DNA of 64,000 nucleotides from Pezicula radicicola (taxonomy: Eukaryota; Ascomycota; Leotiomycetes; Helotiales; Dermateaceae): assembly GCA_003008705.1 (NCBI GenBank), contig PDUO01000062.1:110513-174512 (forward strand), given 5' to 3'. The translations under genes and the position numbers were made by a program. Numbering within the stretch: position 1 is the first letter of the stretch; each line of letters begins with the position of its first letter. Positions 41,883 to 53,289 of this stretch are shown here, piece after piece. The notes beneath the pieces are model-generated. The model was not told the DNA's origin, made no database searches, and saw only the letters and a list, made by a program, of their open reading frames with translations.

Positions 41883-44554
41883 ATGGACTCCTGCCTCGGC
41901 TGGAAAGGTGGTGAAGACTTGGTGGTCAAATACTTTACCGATTGGAAAACGAAGAGTATTCTCGAGGCCGAGTGTCGAAAGGCCAAAGCTTTAGAGACTA
42001 GGACGATCCTAGAGTTGCGTCTGTGACTTGTAGCTACAGTGCGAGACCGGGCCAAGCTCGAGGATGCAGCAGAAGATGTCGAAGTGGTAGCAGGTATGTT
42101 GTTTTTCTGTCTGGTTTGGGGATGATAATGATGATGTGGTGGTGATATTTTAGTGATATTTTGGTGATGCTATAGTAATGATGGTGTACCTATACCTATT
42201 AGCAGCACCACCACTAGAGTGAACCTCACTAACATCACTAACATCTCCATTGCAGAGGTTGAATAATAGGTTACAGGCTGATCAATTCCCGGGAAATAAA
42301 TAAAAGTTAGAAGCACTAACTCTAGTACTTTACTTACAAGGCTGAGAGTTGGGTGCTCCTGCTGCCAGGGTTGGTGGTTGGTGGGGTTGTTGGTCCTAGA
42401 ATTTGAGGTACCAACGATTAATCACCTAAGCAATGGTTTACAGGGCTTTCAGGTACAGTAAGAGTCAAGGGCCAGAACATCACAACAAAGGATTACATAC
42501 AGAATGATGCGAAGATAGTGTTGAGATCCTTGGGATTTGAATTAGATCAACGTGGAAAGATTAAGAAGCACAACCCCCGCTCTCGTGCGGGTAGTTACCA
42601 ACCCCCTCGAGAAGTGCCAAAGGATGATGATGATGGCCCGGCGGAACCCACACAGTTGGACAGGAGCGTGGCACACAGACTCGACGAAGCACAGGAAGAC
42701 GAACACCCGCAAGATGATTCCCTTTCAAACGATAGTTGGGAGACCATTGCCTCGGAAGGTTCCCCTCGGGCTTCCAGCGATGCACCTAGCTACGCCTTAC
42801 GCCCTATCACCACATGCAAGAGGCCCTGGAAAGTGTCGACAGAGAGACCGCGGAAGAGAAAGACCGCGAGTTCTAGTGGCTCAGAGGTAAGTGACCCTAC
42901 CAAGGACCCTGTGGTATTGGGCCTCTATCTAACAAGTAACTTACAGCGAAGCGTTAAGTTTGGAAGAGGAAAGGCTTCTGCTCTGCCGCAGAACGACTTC
43001 GACTCTACACCCCCTGCCAGCGATGCTGGACAAGATGACGCACTGCTGACGCTGTCCCCTACTTTGAATTACAGTCCGCTGCAGCTACCTCTCCGCGACG
43101 ATGAGGACCTCGTGATAAATGACTATGATCTCGATGCTGGCAATGGTGCTGAAGATAGCGATGGTACTGAAGATACCGACTGGGAGTCACCATTCTCCCA
43201 CGGTTCGATGACTGGCAGCAATAGCTGTACAGATGATGATCACTCCGGAACCACGCCTGGTAGTAGTCTCGGCGATGCTGATAACGCCTTGTCACCGCTT
43301 GGCGAGACTACAGTTGCTATGAATTCAGCCAGTCTACCCTCAAATACTCCTCTAGAAACTGTGATCGCTGCTCATCCGAATCCGAATAACGATTCGAACT
43401 CCTTGAGCAATACCACGGATGTCATCGATCTCACAAGAGATGATTCGAATCGAAAAGTGACAGATACTCCTTTGGAAGATGAGTGGGCATCTCTCAAGCC
43501 GGGAAGGATGGTAAATGACATTGCCATAATAAAGATTCTGCGTCACCTTTGCCACACAGATGAGATTCGAATTCTTGATCCTGTTTTGTTCGAAGGAACC
43601 AAAAACCTGCCTTCAGTCGCCCTTCAGGGTGGAGGTGAGGCAAGGCACCTACTGTTACCTTTCTACCAACGAGACGCATGCCACTGGACTCTGTTTATTA
43701 TTGATCGAGCTTACGCAATCATCGAAGTATATGATTCCCTTGCGACACCTGAGTCTGGTAAAAAAATCTCCTAGAATCAGCCTTTAAAATATTGGCTAGG
43801 CCAAACATATAATTATCAAGGATCAGAGAAGGCATGGGAATATAAGTTCAAGGTTTCGGCTCAACAGCATAACGGTTTCGATTGCGGAGTCTATGTCATG
43901 GTCAATGCTATTTACTTCGCCGCAGGACTGGGTACACCATTGGTTATTAGTTGTAAACTATGGCGACTGCTGTTTACTCAGTGTTTACGAGATATGAAAC
44001 TATCATCATTGTCCTCAAATCAGAGCCTCTCCGAATATTTTGTCCATAAAAACTCGATCGAGGATCATGTCATCGCTTCGCATCACCTTATTATCCATAC
44101 ACATACAATGTTCGAAGATGCGGAGCTACAACAAGGTACAGCAAAAGCAGCACGGACGGCGATATCCACTCTCCTTTCCCAACTCCAGACGGAGGTCGTA
44201 GCAGAACACACAACTTCTTGCACACTCCAAGAGACATGTAAGGCATCGCATCAGCAACTCGCAGCTTTAGTTACTACTTTCCAGGGAGATAATACTTCAT
44301 TCTTGTAATCTTCTCAGTAAGAGACGATAAATTTATTGAAGAGCTTGGAGGTAGAAGGTGGCCGCCTGAAGGAGAAGTATAGGAGGATGTCTGAAGAGTA
44401 TAAGCGTATTGTATCTATCTTCGGCGGTGTTTTGGGGCGAATGGATGGCGAAGAGAAGAGGGTAGATACTGAGATTAAAGCTAGGAAAGCGAGAATGGCT
44501 GAGCTATTGGAAGTCTTTAAATCTCTACCTATGGGTTTACTATTAGATAAGTAA
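41883..44554 (+). pseudogene. Ulp1/C48-type cysteine protease gene with in-frame stops
   Basis: Likely exon 1 is 41883-42093 (MDSCLGWKGGEDLVVKYFTD), containing one TGA. A 350-nt gap to an acceptor at 42443 keeps phase. The main exon has an acidic disordered N-terminal half, with a probable 60-nt intron at 42887-42946 (GTAAGT...CTAAC...ACAG). The C48 core follows: DACHWTLFIID (His), IEVYDS (Asp) and QQHNGFDCGVYVM (Gln and Cys). A C-terminal coiled coil ends at 44554. TAG at 43772-43774 lies between His/Asp and Cys, and two TAA codons at 44306-44320 precede the coiled coil (each one C-to-T from CAA). Ulp1-like proteases remove SUMO, and fungal transposons often carry them. The catalytic residues survive but the frame does not. 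Confidence 0.65.
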
Positions 44555-45133
44555 AAAGAAATAAATGTCTTTTATTGAACACTGTGTATATGTGTCTCCA
44601 AGCGTAGGCACTCAAGTCCCTCTATTGTTTGGACTGAGCTCATCTCTTGAAAGTCCATTTAGGTATTCTGAGTGTTTGAGTGTGTGTATTTGAGTCCTTA
44701 TTTTCATTCGAGTCCCCTATTTCAAGCACAAAAAAATACTCCAACAACAATCCAATTATCTTATGTTGAATTCAGTGAATATATAGGAATAGTCATATAA
44801 GTATCCTACTACTTCAAGTTGGCCCATTCTAGCACTCTAGCTTCCACACAGAACACAATATAAACCCATTACCACCTACATGTTGCTGCTGTCCATATTG
44901 GTTCCCATTCAACATCTTATACTGTCTTACTTTACTTTACTCACACTTCCTTCCCTTATTTCCTTTGCTTTCAAATATTATTTCCATTTTAGTCTACTAC
45001 TTTTACATCTACTTACTCACTTGAATCTAGTAATCAATCTGCCCTTAGTCTCTCGAAGAACTAATTCGCAGCTTCAATTGTTATATAAATAAATCCTGCT
45101 CCTGGGTAGATGATATCTAACTGTACCTTATAA
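44555..45133. other. Intergenic; nothing recognised
   Basis: Pyrimidine-rich sequence at 44880-45060 gives a hydrophobic spurious ORF. No gene, repeat or RNA signal is supported. Confidence 0.5.
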
Positions 45134-45720
45134 TCATACACACATGGGATTTACGATAGACGGATGATATGCCGCCATGTTGGTGCCAAAGGATGGAACA
45201 ATCAAAGCAAGTGCTTTGCTAGCAGAGGTGGGCAAAACAAATACTGCGCTGGGAGATTTATTGGCACAAATAATTTCAACTATTTCCAACTGGCCTTGAC
45301 TGCGAAAAGAGCCTTGTGGTGGATACAACTGAGTTACAACCTCATGGATCTTAGGGTTGTTAGACGCGATTTCAGAGGCTGAGGGGACTCTGGTAGCTTC
45401 ACTAAGAACAGGAGGTATGAAAGTTGGTACTTGATGCCGAACTTCTGGTGTGTGCAACCCTGTCTGTTCATCATTGTGAGATGTATAGGCGCTGCGACGA
45501 GATCTTTTGCCAGGGGATATTAGTGACGACACGTCGGCATGCTTATGGGTTCTCTTCTGTTGTGGTGTAGGCCTTCTAACTAGAGTTTCGACTTGGGGAA
45601 GACAAGTTAAAAGCTTCGGAGTAGGGATCGATGGATCTCTGGAGCAGGTGGGAGAACGACTTAATATGCGCCAAGCAAGCGACAAGGCATCTGCCCACTT
45701 GTTGCGGAGGGAACCGAGCT
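45134..45720 (-). pseudogene. RecQ/TLH-like helicase fragment
   Basis: The minus frame has a basic Ser/Pro-rich N-terminal part and then FRSQGQLEIVEIICANKSPS and VFVLPTSASKALALIVPSF. These fit helicase motifs 0 (Q) and I of RecQ-like helicases, except that the Walker A GxGKS is changed to SASKA. The rest of the helicase core is absent, since the frame ends at 45134. Long RecQ-like helicases of this type are common near ascomycete telomeres (TLH-like). The missing Walker lysine/serine context makes this copy non-functional. Confidence 0.5.
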
Positions 45721-46244
45721 ATTAACTTGGGGGTGCCAGTGGAGTTCTGTGCCTTATGATATGAGGTAATAGTGAAGAGGCAACCGCCTTGAACGTAAAT
45801 CCAGACGGAGGGCGTGTTATTTTGCGAGTTTTATGCTTATATGGAACCTTGCTTGGTGTGCTGAAACTGATCAGTTGTGGTATGCAGTCATACCAACAGA
45901 GGATAGTCTTGTATAAATAAAGGATCCGGAGCAGTACGGATTGTCGGCAGAACACTCAAACAAACTCACAAATGAGACGAAGATTTATCAAGTCAGCTGT
46001 GTTGGACTTATCAGCACCACTGCCTAGTAAGCTCTAACTTGCCTTACTAGCTGTGATATAATCCAACAACTTCTTCTATGGTGCTTGGCTGATGTGCTAC
46101 TACAGGCTAGCATTCGGAAGGAATTTTAGGAGCTTATCTGGGTTACAAGTGAGCTTATTTGGGCATACATCGATTCACCTGCTGTAAAACACGGAAGTCG
46201 AAGAAAGATTTTGATCAATGATAACTTTTCATCTCTAACGCCCC
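45721..46244. other. Intergenic; nothing recognised
   Basis: A minus-strand ORF at 45722-45955 may be a remnant of the helicase upstream region (basic, Ser/Pro-rich). No domain is seen. Confidence 0.4.
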
Positions 46245-46511
46245 GTGTTACAGGCAAGACATTGCTTTGATCATATCCGGCAATGCATTGTATGTCATGC
46301 TAACATGACTCTTAATGGTTTCGATGGAGCTCGAGAAAATAGAAACCGTTTCATTGGTAGCAACCCACGCCAGTGTAAGAATATAGCTAGTATCTCTCGA
46401 AATTCAACATTCATGATGAAAGAGGTTACTGACGTCCAAAGTATAGCTCGAGATAGCGGATTGGATGCAAGATCAAGGAGTCCCTCGTGCTCAGATGATG
46501 TACCCAGATGA
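46245..46511 (+). pseudogene. UstYa-like (DUF3328) fragment
   Basis: The 88-aa frame has RHCFDHIRQCIVCHANMTL followed by RQCKNIASIS. UstYa-family proteins carry two HxxHC motifs, the second in the context HCxDxLRQxxxCHADxTL, then a HQCRxW-like segment, all recognisable here. The first motif, the membrane helix and the N-terminus are missing. UstYa proteins are copper-dependent oxidases in fungal peptide natural-product (RiPP) clusters. No RiPP precursor gene was found nearby, so this is an isolated remnant. Confidence 0.45.
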
Positions 46512-46869
46512 TTAAGGGGCTTTACACTTTCCTTTAACACGAGCTACAGTGGCGAACATATATCTGCTCACCTCCGGATACAGAACCTCCTGCTTTTGCG
46601 AAGTGTTCATTGGTGAACCACGGTCGTAGCAAACTGGTATTGGCAGGTTACAGTAGGTGTGTTGTGTGCATTGTGAACTATTTCAGGAGCTAACTGCTGT
46701 CGAGGTACAGTACTTCTGGTTGGGACTCAAAGGAAGGATCTGGTGCTGTCGGAGGAATGTCGTGTAGAATTCTCGCAAGTATGTATGTATCCCAGAGGCA
46801 GAAGAACCATATCCAGCTCTGCTAGGTTATACAGTTTGTTGAGGAATACAATGCAGTTGCCGCGCAGGC

Positions 46870-46967
46870 AGAGCGACAGGTACAGAGCGACAGGTACAGA
46901 GCGACAGGTACAGAGCGACAGGTACAAAGCGACAGATACAAAGTGACAGGTACAAAGCAACAGACAG
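46870..46967. repeat. 14-bp minisatellite, seven units
   Basis: Tandem copies of AGAGCGACAGGTAC, the last three with A or T changes. Because 14 is not a multiple of 3, the frames change along the array and no protein repeat is maintained. Confidence 0.85.
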
Positions 46968-48350
46968 GGCTGGATACAATTATGGTGCACATAGCACAAG
47001 GCAGGACCCGATTAAAGGGAACAAGGTAGTAAGGCATACTGGACTTACAGGACTGTAGGTTCCAGCTGTGGTTGGTTTGGCTGCAGCTTCTGGCTGTGGG
47101 CTCTGGCTACACTGGTTTTGGCGCGAGTTGGTTCTGGAGTGAACTGGAGTCCCAGCATCCAGTATTGAATTGGTTTGAGAGTCAAGTATTGGCGATGCTC
47201 CTGCTACCCACCTCCTTGGGAATTTGTTTCTGGCATTGCCTTTGTTGCACAATACGCTTTCTCGCAGCGTAGAAGACAAGAAAAGACGACAAGTGGGGGA
47301 AGCTGGTGGAAGCTGGGAGAGGCAATGCAGAGGCGTATCGTACATTGTTGTCGCAATTGATTCATTTGCCAGGAGAGTTTTACAAGAGAGGTCTCTGGCA
47401 CTTCATCGACGGCTTCATCTTACCACTAGCATCCATCGATAATATTCCTGGCATCATAATTGCCCTCATCGACTGCAATCGTCTCTCCTCTATCACTGCT
47501 GGCATTATCGTTGGGATTATTATTGGCTCTCTTCACTTGTTTGTCGGCTTTTCATGGTATCGCAGGTAATGTAGTAGGATGAATCGGGCAAAAAATTGCA
47601 TTTGTAGTATTACAATCGTTATGTCACAAGTGGCCATAATAATCCTCTGTATCCGCTCCCATTTTATAGCGAAATCTCCAATCAATAAGTCCTGCTTCCC
47701 CCGCTCACTGCCCCTATCACTCCAAACGCTGTTTGTAGTAGTATGCCGATACTGTTCGAATTGTAGGAACAATTTCGCAGACGCTGCCTACTATGATTTG
47801 TAAGTGTGAAGGCTTTCGCGAAGGGATGCTTGTGGAGGCTGGTGCTCTTGGTCATCGGGTGTCGTAGCTGAGAGAGGAGAGTGTTGGGAATCACAGGCAC
47901 TTTCGTGGCGGCTAAAGTACGCTGGCGCTGGTCAGAGTAATGCGCAAGACAGTTGAGTCTGGAAAGAGTACCTACAATAGCAGCTCGCCGAGAGTGGTGA
48001 TTAACAAGCTCCAGTTCTGGCACAAGTGTTGCTCGAGGAGAGATTGGTGGATGGTGATGTTCTGTAGGGTCATGCTCGTAGAATCGTAGCCGTAGAAGTG
48101 TTTGAGGAGAGACAATTATGAAGATTCTTTGACAAGCCAGTTAAGGAATACTAAAGCGATTTCAGCAAAGGACTACTTCATAAAACGTGACTATAAACAC
48201 GAGACTGTGAAAACGTGACTATACAAAGGCCGAAGCTTAGCCAGAGATTAATGGCCTCTGACCTCCTTCTTTATATCTTTATTCTTGCCGTGTCTGTCCT
48301 AGATTACCATAGTGAATTTCAAACAAGCTTACCGTCAACCCGCCGACAAC
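46968..48350. other. Intergenic; small ORFs only
   Basis: A plus-strand frame at about 47320-47569 ends in a hydrophobic stretch (AGIIVGIIIGSLHLFVGF) but has no ATG at its start and no recognised family. The remaining ORFs are overlapping shadows. Confidence 0.4.
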
Positions 48351-48748
48351 ATGAACGAGCCGCAGTCTAAGCCGCGATCCAAGCCGCAATCCAGATCCTA
48401 CTCCAAAGTCTGCGAGACAGAGAACTTGCACTATGCAAACAACCAACCCACTCAATCACGTAAGTCAAGCTTTCTTTCCTCGTACCCTTGAGCATTGCAT
48501 CTGCTAATGCATCTTGATCTACAGCTCCACCTTACAAACTCCACAAAGAAGACATGTCCGATCAAAACCATGGCATAGAGCTTGGGATGCTGCCAGCTCC
48601 AAGTCCAACGAGATACACCGCATGCCAGCACCACGAACGCTGCACTGCGCGCTTCCACCTTAGCTGGAGTCAGGAAGGACTCGTCGTTGCTGTCACCCTC
48701 ATCGTTGGATTACTAGGTGGCCTCTTTATCAGCACCTACTTCAAGTAA
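48351..48748 (+). CDS. Small C-terminally anchored membrane protein (110 aa)
   Basis: ATG at 48351 begins MNEPQSKPRSKPQSRSYSKV. A 65-nt intron (48460-48524, GTAAGT...GCTAAT...CTACAG) joins exon 2 (PPPYKLHKEDMSDQNHGIEL) in phase. The product is Pro/Ser/Gln-rich and then ends in one hydrophobic helix, LVVAVTLIVGLLGGLFIS, followed by TYFK and TAA. It has a PPPY motif (a possible WW-domain ligand, inference) and several His/Cys residues before the helix. No family is recognised. Clean splice signals and codon quality support a real gene. Confidence 0.6.
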
Positions 48749-49010
48749 AGATGCGCGCACGAGATTATCGACTCGATCTACTCAGGTACGCTTGCTTATA
48801 TCTTGTACACGCACCCTTGACTCTTTTAGCGCATTGAGCTAAATTGTTCCTTTCTACCTTAGCAACAGTCAACTTGTGATAAGCTCCTATTAGAACCTAC
48901 TCTACCACATGACGGGACAGCGAAGATGGATGGGTTATTATGGGATGCGTATTTGGTTTTCTGTTCTTAGCAGGCGATGATACCCTGGGTTTCCTTTGGC
49001 GTTGGGTTAA

Positions 49011-49160
49011 TTCATTCGCATTCAATCCATTTGCATTCAATTCATCTGCATTCAATCCATTTGCATTCCATTCATTCGCGTTCCATTCATTCACGTTCCA
49101 TTCATTCACGTTCCATTCATTCGCGTTCCATTCATTCGCGTTCAATTCATTCGCGTTCAA
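49011..49160. repeat. 15-bp minisatellite, ten units, open on both strands
   Basis: Ten copies of TTCATTCGCGTTCAA with single-base variants. Because the unit is a multiple of three, every frame is periodic: plus-strand pentapeptide [S/P]FAF[N/H] and minus-strand NANE[W/L]. Frames on both strands run through it, but no flanking gene structure is evident. Confidence 0.85.
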
Positions 49161-49198
49161 TTCTATTCCTAGCAGGTAATACAGTACTAGACAATTAG

Positions 49199-50009
49199 TA
49201 TGCTTTTTAGAAGGACGTACGACTGGAAAGAAGATTGTTTGTTTTTGTTTCCCGGCGGGTTTACGTGTGATGTACAGTACAGTATTGGACGTATAGATTA
49301 GATTAGATTCGGTACTAATAAGTAGCTCCCGAGACTCCGAGTTCCGACTTCCGGCTTCTGCCTAAAAAAAAGTAGCATGGCTTACTAAGGCAAGGCTGAA
49401 TGGTTCCTCCCGTATATAAGGAGCGTACCTCCCTACAGACAGTACTGTTTCTGCTGTGACGTCGTGATCCCGCACCTACACCTACATGACTCTTATACCA
49501 AGTTTAGCAGAACAAACACATCAAACACTAAAGAGAAACAGTCAACTGTTCTTTATGCATCCCCGAGGACCATGGACTAGGTTTTCAGACATTCTACCAC
49601 TTCCGTAGAAATCCTGTTACAGCCTGCAAGGCCCCCAGACGATGATTTATGTCTGAGTAAGAAGTATAAAATCCGGTCCTCATCTGTAGATACTGCACCT
49701 TTCATTAGGACACTATCGTGAGTTAGGAAGCCTTCGTTAAAGCCACGGCTGCAATCATTTCGCTTCGTGTGCGACTCAATATATTCATCTGAGAGCCATG
49801 TGTTTTACCTCCGGCCTAGCTAGGAGGGGTTTTGGTTTTGCTATTCTGCTTTTTGGGGGGGGAGGGGGTTTCTTTTGCTGGTTTTGTTTACTTTTCCTAA
49901 GCGAACTTTTTGTAAGCGAGTGTTAGGCATGAAGATCCACTTTGGTCACGTGTTGGAATATGCTTCTTAGAACGAGGTATGACTGGAAAGAAGATTGTTT
50001 CCCGGGGGG
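49199..50009. repeat. Direct repeat of about 45 bp, 760 bp apart
   Basis: 49199-49257 and 49959-50009 both read TATGCTT.TTAGAA..., GACTGGAAAGAAGATTGTTT and then a CCCGG(C/G)GGG run. The first copy has a short extra T/G-rich insert. The sequence between is non-coding with a G-run at 49855-49868. It could be the ends of a decayed element or a local duplication. Confidence 0.5.
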
Positions 50010-50079
50010 CATTATTGCTAGCAAATTAAATTACTTGGCGTGAAACTTAGCATAATCTTAGTAGCCGTTTTTTACTGAG

Positions 50080-50211
50080 AGCCCATATTAGTTCCCATTG
50101 CTGTGGCCATATAATTCGATTTCGAAGCCTGTATTAGTTTCCATTACTAGGCCATATTAATCAATTTCAGAGCCTATATTACTTCCCATTGCTGTAGCCA
50201 TTTGATTTCAG
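50080..50211. repeat. 41-46-bp tandem repeat, three units
   Basis: Units starting at 50080, 50126 and 50171 share AGCC.(A)TATTA.TTCCCATT(G/A)CT and ...GCCAT...ATTTC. A fourth partial start lies at 50212. It lies next to the 3' end of the ABC transporter pseudogene. Confidence 0.7.
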
Positions 50212-50230
50212 AGCCTAAGGCAATATTGCC

Positions 50231-52560
50231 TTAGGTAGATGTCTGCCTGACAATTCCTCGCGTATTATACCTAAAAGGTAAAATATCCTCGGCTATTTGT
50301 TCTAAATAGCTATCTTCTTTCCACTCGTACCTCCTTCTAAGAAGCATTAAGGTTCGACCCCCTGAGAGACCTTTTCTTCCAAAGAGTTTTTTGATCAAGT
50401 TATCTATTTGAGTGTCAAGCGATGCTGTCACCTCATCTAAGAACATGATGCGAGGAGATTTGAGAATAGTACGGGCAAGTGCGATCTGGTCAGCCGCTAG
50501 TGTCAAAGGGATACACTTTCTGATCTGGTTGGGCTACACATACTCGTTGTTTCTCACCTCTATATAACCTCAAGCCATGCTCACCAACCTCGGTAATATA
50601 CCCGTCTAGAAAGGCACATATTTTACTATGAATGCTATCAGCCATATACGCGGGGGAAAAGCTGATCTAGGTTTGCATCTAGCCGTGTATATAAGAGGTT
50701 GTACATTAAAATGTCGTTGAATAAGATCGTGTCTTTTGGGACGACTCCGAAATGACTTCGGAGACTTTCGATTGTGTAGTCCGTCACGCTCCTGTTATCG
50801 ATTCTGATTTCTCCGCTGTCTACTTTATAGAAGCCGAAGAGTAGCTTTATGGGCGTACTTTTGCCGCTGCTACTCTCTCCACCAATGCCAGCGGAGGAAC
50901 CTGGCTCAACAACGAAGCTCACATTATATAGAGCCTGTCTCCTCAAATTGTAGGAGAAGTTAACATTTCCTATGCTTATTTTGCTATTACAGTTAGTTAC
51001 AGATTGTGCATCTGGCTGATCCACAACAGAAGGCTACTCGTTGAACTATTCCTAGTTAGCTTGGTCGTCTGGTATATAGGCAACTAGGACAATTTACAAG
51101 ACTCAACATACGCTCCGCATCTATGAGGTCGTTTTGTATTTAAGTGTAGAAACTTCGAAAAAGTTCAATGGAGCTTGGACTTGCGACAGATATACTAGAA
51201 GTGTCACGAACATCACCACTTAGTGTAGATCTAGGGAGATTCGATACACAGGTAGTAAGCTAACAAGCACGATCCCAAAGGCAAAGATGAGATTTTGGAC
51301 TGCGTTAAGTCTATTGATGGATATAAGAACGGAGAGTTCACCCTTCTAGAATGCCATGATCCGATTTTCAAACCTGGACTTTTTGAAATTCGTGGCGCTT
51401 TGTAATGCACTGTCTTATATAATATGATTGCATTAGTTCTAATATTTATTTGTTAGTCTGGCCCTCCTGGATTAACAATGTATCTTACTTAGCAGCGTCC
51501 ATTTCTCTATCTCCTATTACCATCTCTCGGCGAGCTTTGCCTCGAAACTTAGCCATATAGATTGTGACGAACAAATAAGTCCATATGACATTGATCAGAA
51601 TGAGAGAATAGAAAGGATCAAATTTGATGAGGAAATAGGCCGCGGCAATCCAGAGGTACGTAACCGTAGGCAGAAGTTGGAATATTAGAGAATTGAGAAA
51701 AGTTATTCAAGGACATACTCGAATGCTGATGCCGTTAATTTTCGATGCGTCGTCTGGCCTATTAGTATCCAGAGTAGCGCTCGTATTGAACCTAGGACTC
51801 CCTGCTGCCCTTGAAATACCCGACATGAGATGTATATCATAATTTCTTTTATCAGTAACTTGTTTGTACCGAGAGTCATCACTTCAACTCCTATCTGATG
51901 AGAGATTAGTTGTTGGCAATTAGTTGCATCAACAGTATGATCATACAAACCATGGCTGTAAGCTGCAATTTAAGGGAGTCCGAAGGCTTGTAGATTTAGA
52001 TTTTCTCAGTTACAATATAGAAGGCTACCAGATAGATTTATTACCACAAGAAAGGTGAAGGCTTGCCAAATCCCACAATGTAGTTAAGCCAATCTGTGGA
52101 TTGAGCATCTCTAAATTTTGTGGGCATTCTAGTTATTGTCCCATATGTTTGCTCGCTATCATTTCTGCTAGTGATTAGATTCTCGGATGCGAGCGAGGTC
52201 GTTCCTCTTATCTACTACTGGGAGAAAAAGAAGTGCTGACATGAACACGAGCACCATGATGTGCATGGAAGTTGATACAAGTTGCGTAACATCAAAACCG
52301 AAATTGATGAAATAGGTACTGTTGCTATAGAGAAATTCCCCGAGAAAAATAAGAGTTCGACAGCCCTACTAGAGATCTAGGTATAGCCATTTACTTTTGA
52401 TGGTTCGTAATATCTCTCTGGATCCAGGAGAAGTCCCGCCAGGAAAAAATGTAAATTGCCCCATCATAGATGTCTGGCCTTTAGTTCAGTAATGAGACCT
52501 TGGTTTGAGCGAAATTTCCCTACCAAATAAGCTTCATTGCTCCACCAACCGGCTTTAGAA
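50231..52560 (-). pseudogene. HMT1/ATM-type half ABC transporter pseudogene
   Basis: The C-terminal nucleotide-binding domain is clearest. Walker A region GGESSSGKSTPIKLLFGFY, GEIRIDNRSVTDYTIESLR, and VPKDTILFNDILMYNL are followed, after a gap with stops, by ALARTILKSPRIMFLDEVTASL (Walker B and D loop). The LSGGQ-type signature has become TLAADQ. The membrane domain appears as worn blocks: YFLIKFDPFYSLILINVIWT and RREMVIGDREMDAAK near 51500-51650, then ALLWILIGQTTHRKLTASAF near 51760. This order and wording fit the HMT1/ATM heavy-metal half-transporters. Many stops and AT enrichment show decay. Confidence 0.65.
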
Positions 52561-53289
52561 TCCGTGCTGTTGATGTAAAGTGCAATTGCGGTGTTTGTTG
52601 CCTGTCAATAATTAATATGGCACAAAATATATTTTTGATTCTACAGAGGTTATACTAGGTTGCATACAGAGAGGTATATGAAATCTAAATCATCTTGTCT
52701 CTCCAGGACTATCTTTTACAACGTAATATAAAGCTCTTATATTTTTCCGATTTAGTACCGTATACCTTCACTAGGACACTAGAAATTATAAATACCAAGA
52801 ACAGTATCATGGGATGCGCACAGAATATGGCAGAAATAGATAATCCTATGATTGATGAAAATACGGTTTTCGGGTTTGCTGATTTTCTTGCTCGAGCACT
52901 CGATTACATTTTGAAGAAGTAGAACAACAGACAATGTACAAGTTCTAGTTTGGTAACGCTTCCCTACTATTTAAGGTGATCGGTAACCGAGAGGACTTGC
53001 AGCGTCCTGCTGCACTTTACACTCAAATCCTATCTGACGGTAAACGATAAATGTCATAAACTATTCATATAACTATAATATCAATCCTGAGTTCCAGGAT
53101 CACTCATCAGACCATTCTGGATCCCAAAAATGGTGTTTTTCTTTCTTTCTTTCTTTCTTTCTTTCTTTTTTTTAGCCAGACCAAACCGCGGTAAGCTCAG
53201 CGCTACTAGAGTTCCTAGCATAGCCTGCGATGTTTCATCTGCTGGCACTAAATCAACAGCATTGCTTATCTCGCCGCTTCCGTCAAAGC
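52561..53289. other. Intergenic; no supported gene
   Basis: The 75-aa ORF at 52695-52922 is not recognised. A (CTTT)n microsatellite is listed separately. The rest is plain decayed sequence. Confidence 0.45.
53136..53173. repeat. (CTTT)n microsatellite
   Basis: About seven CTTT units are flanked by T-runs. Confidence 0.85.
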
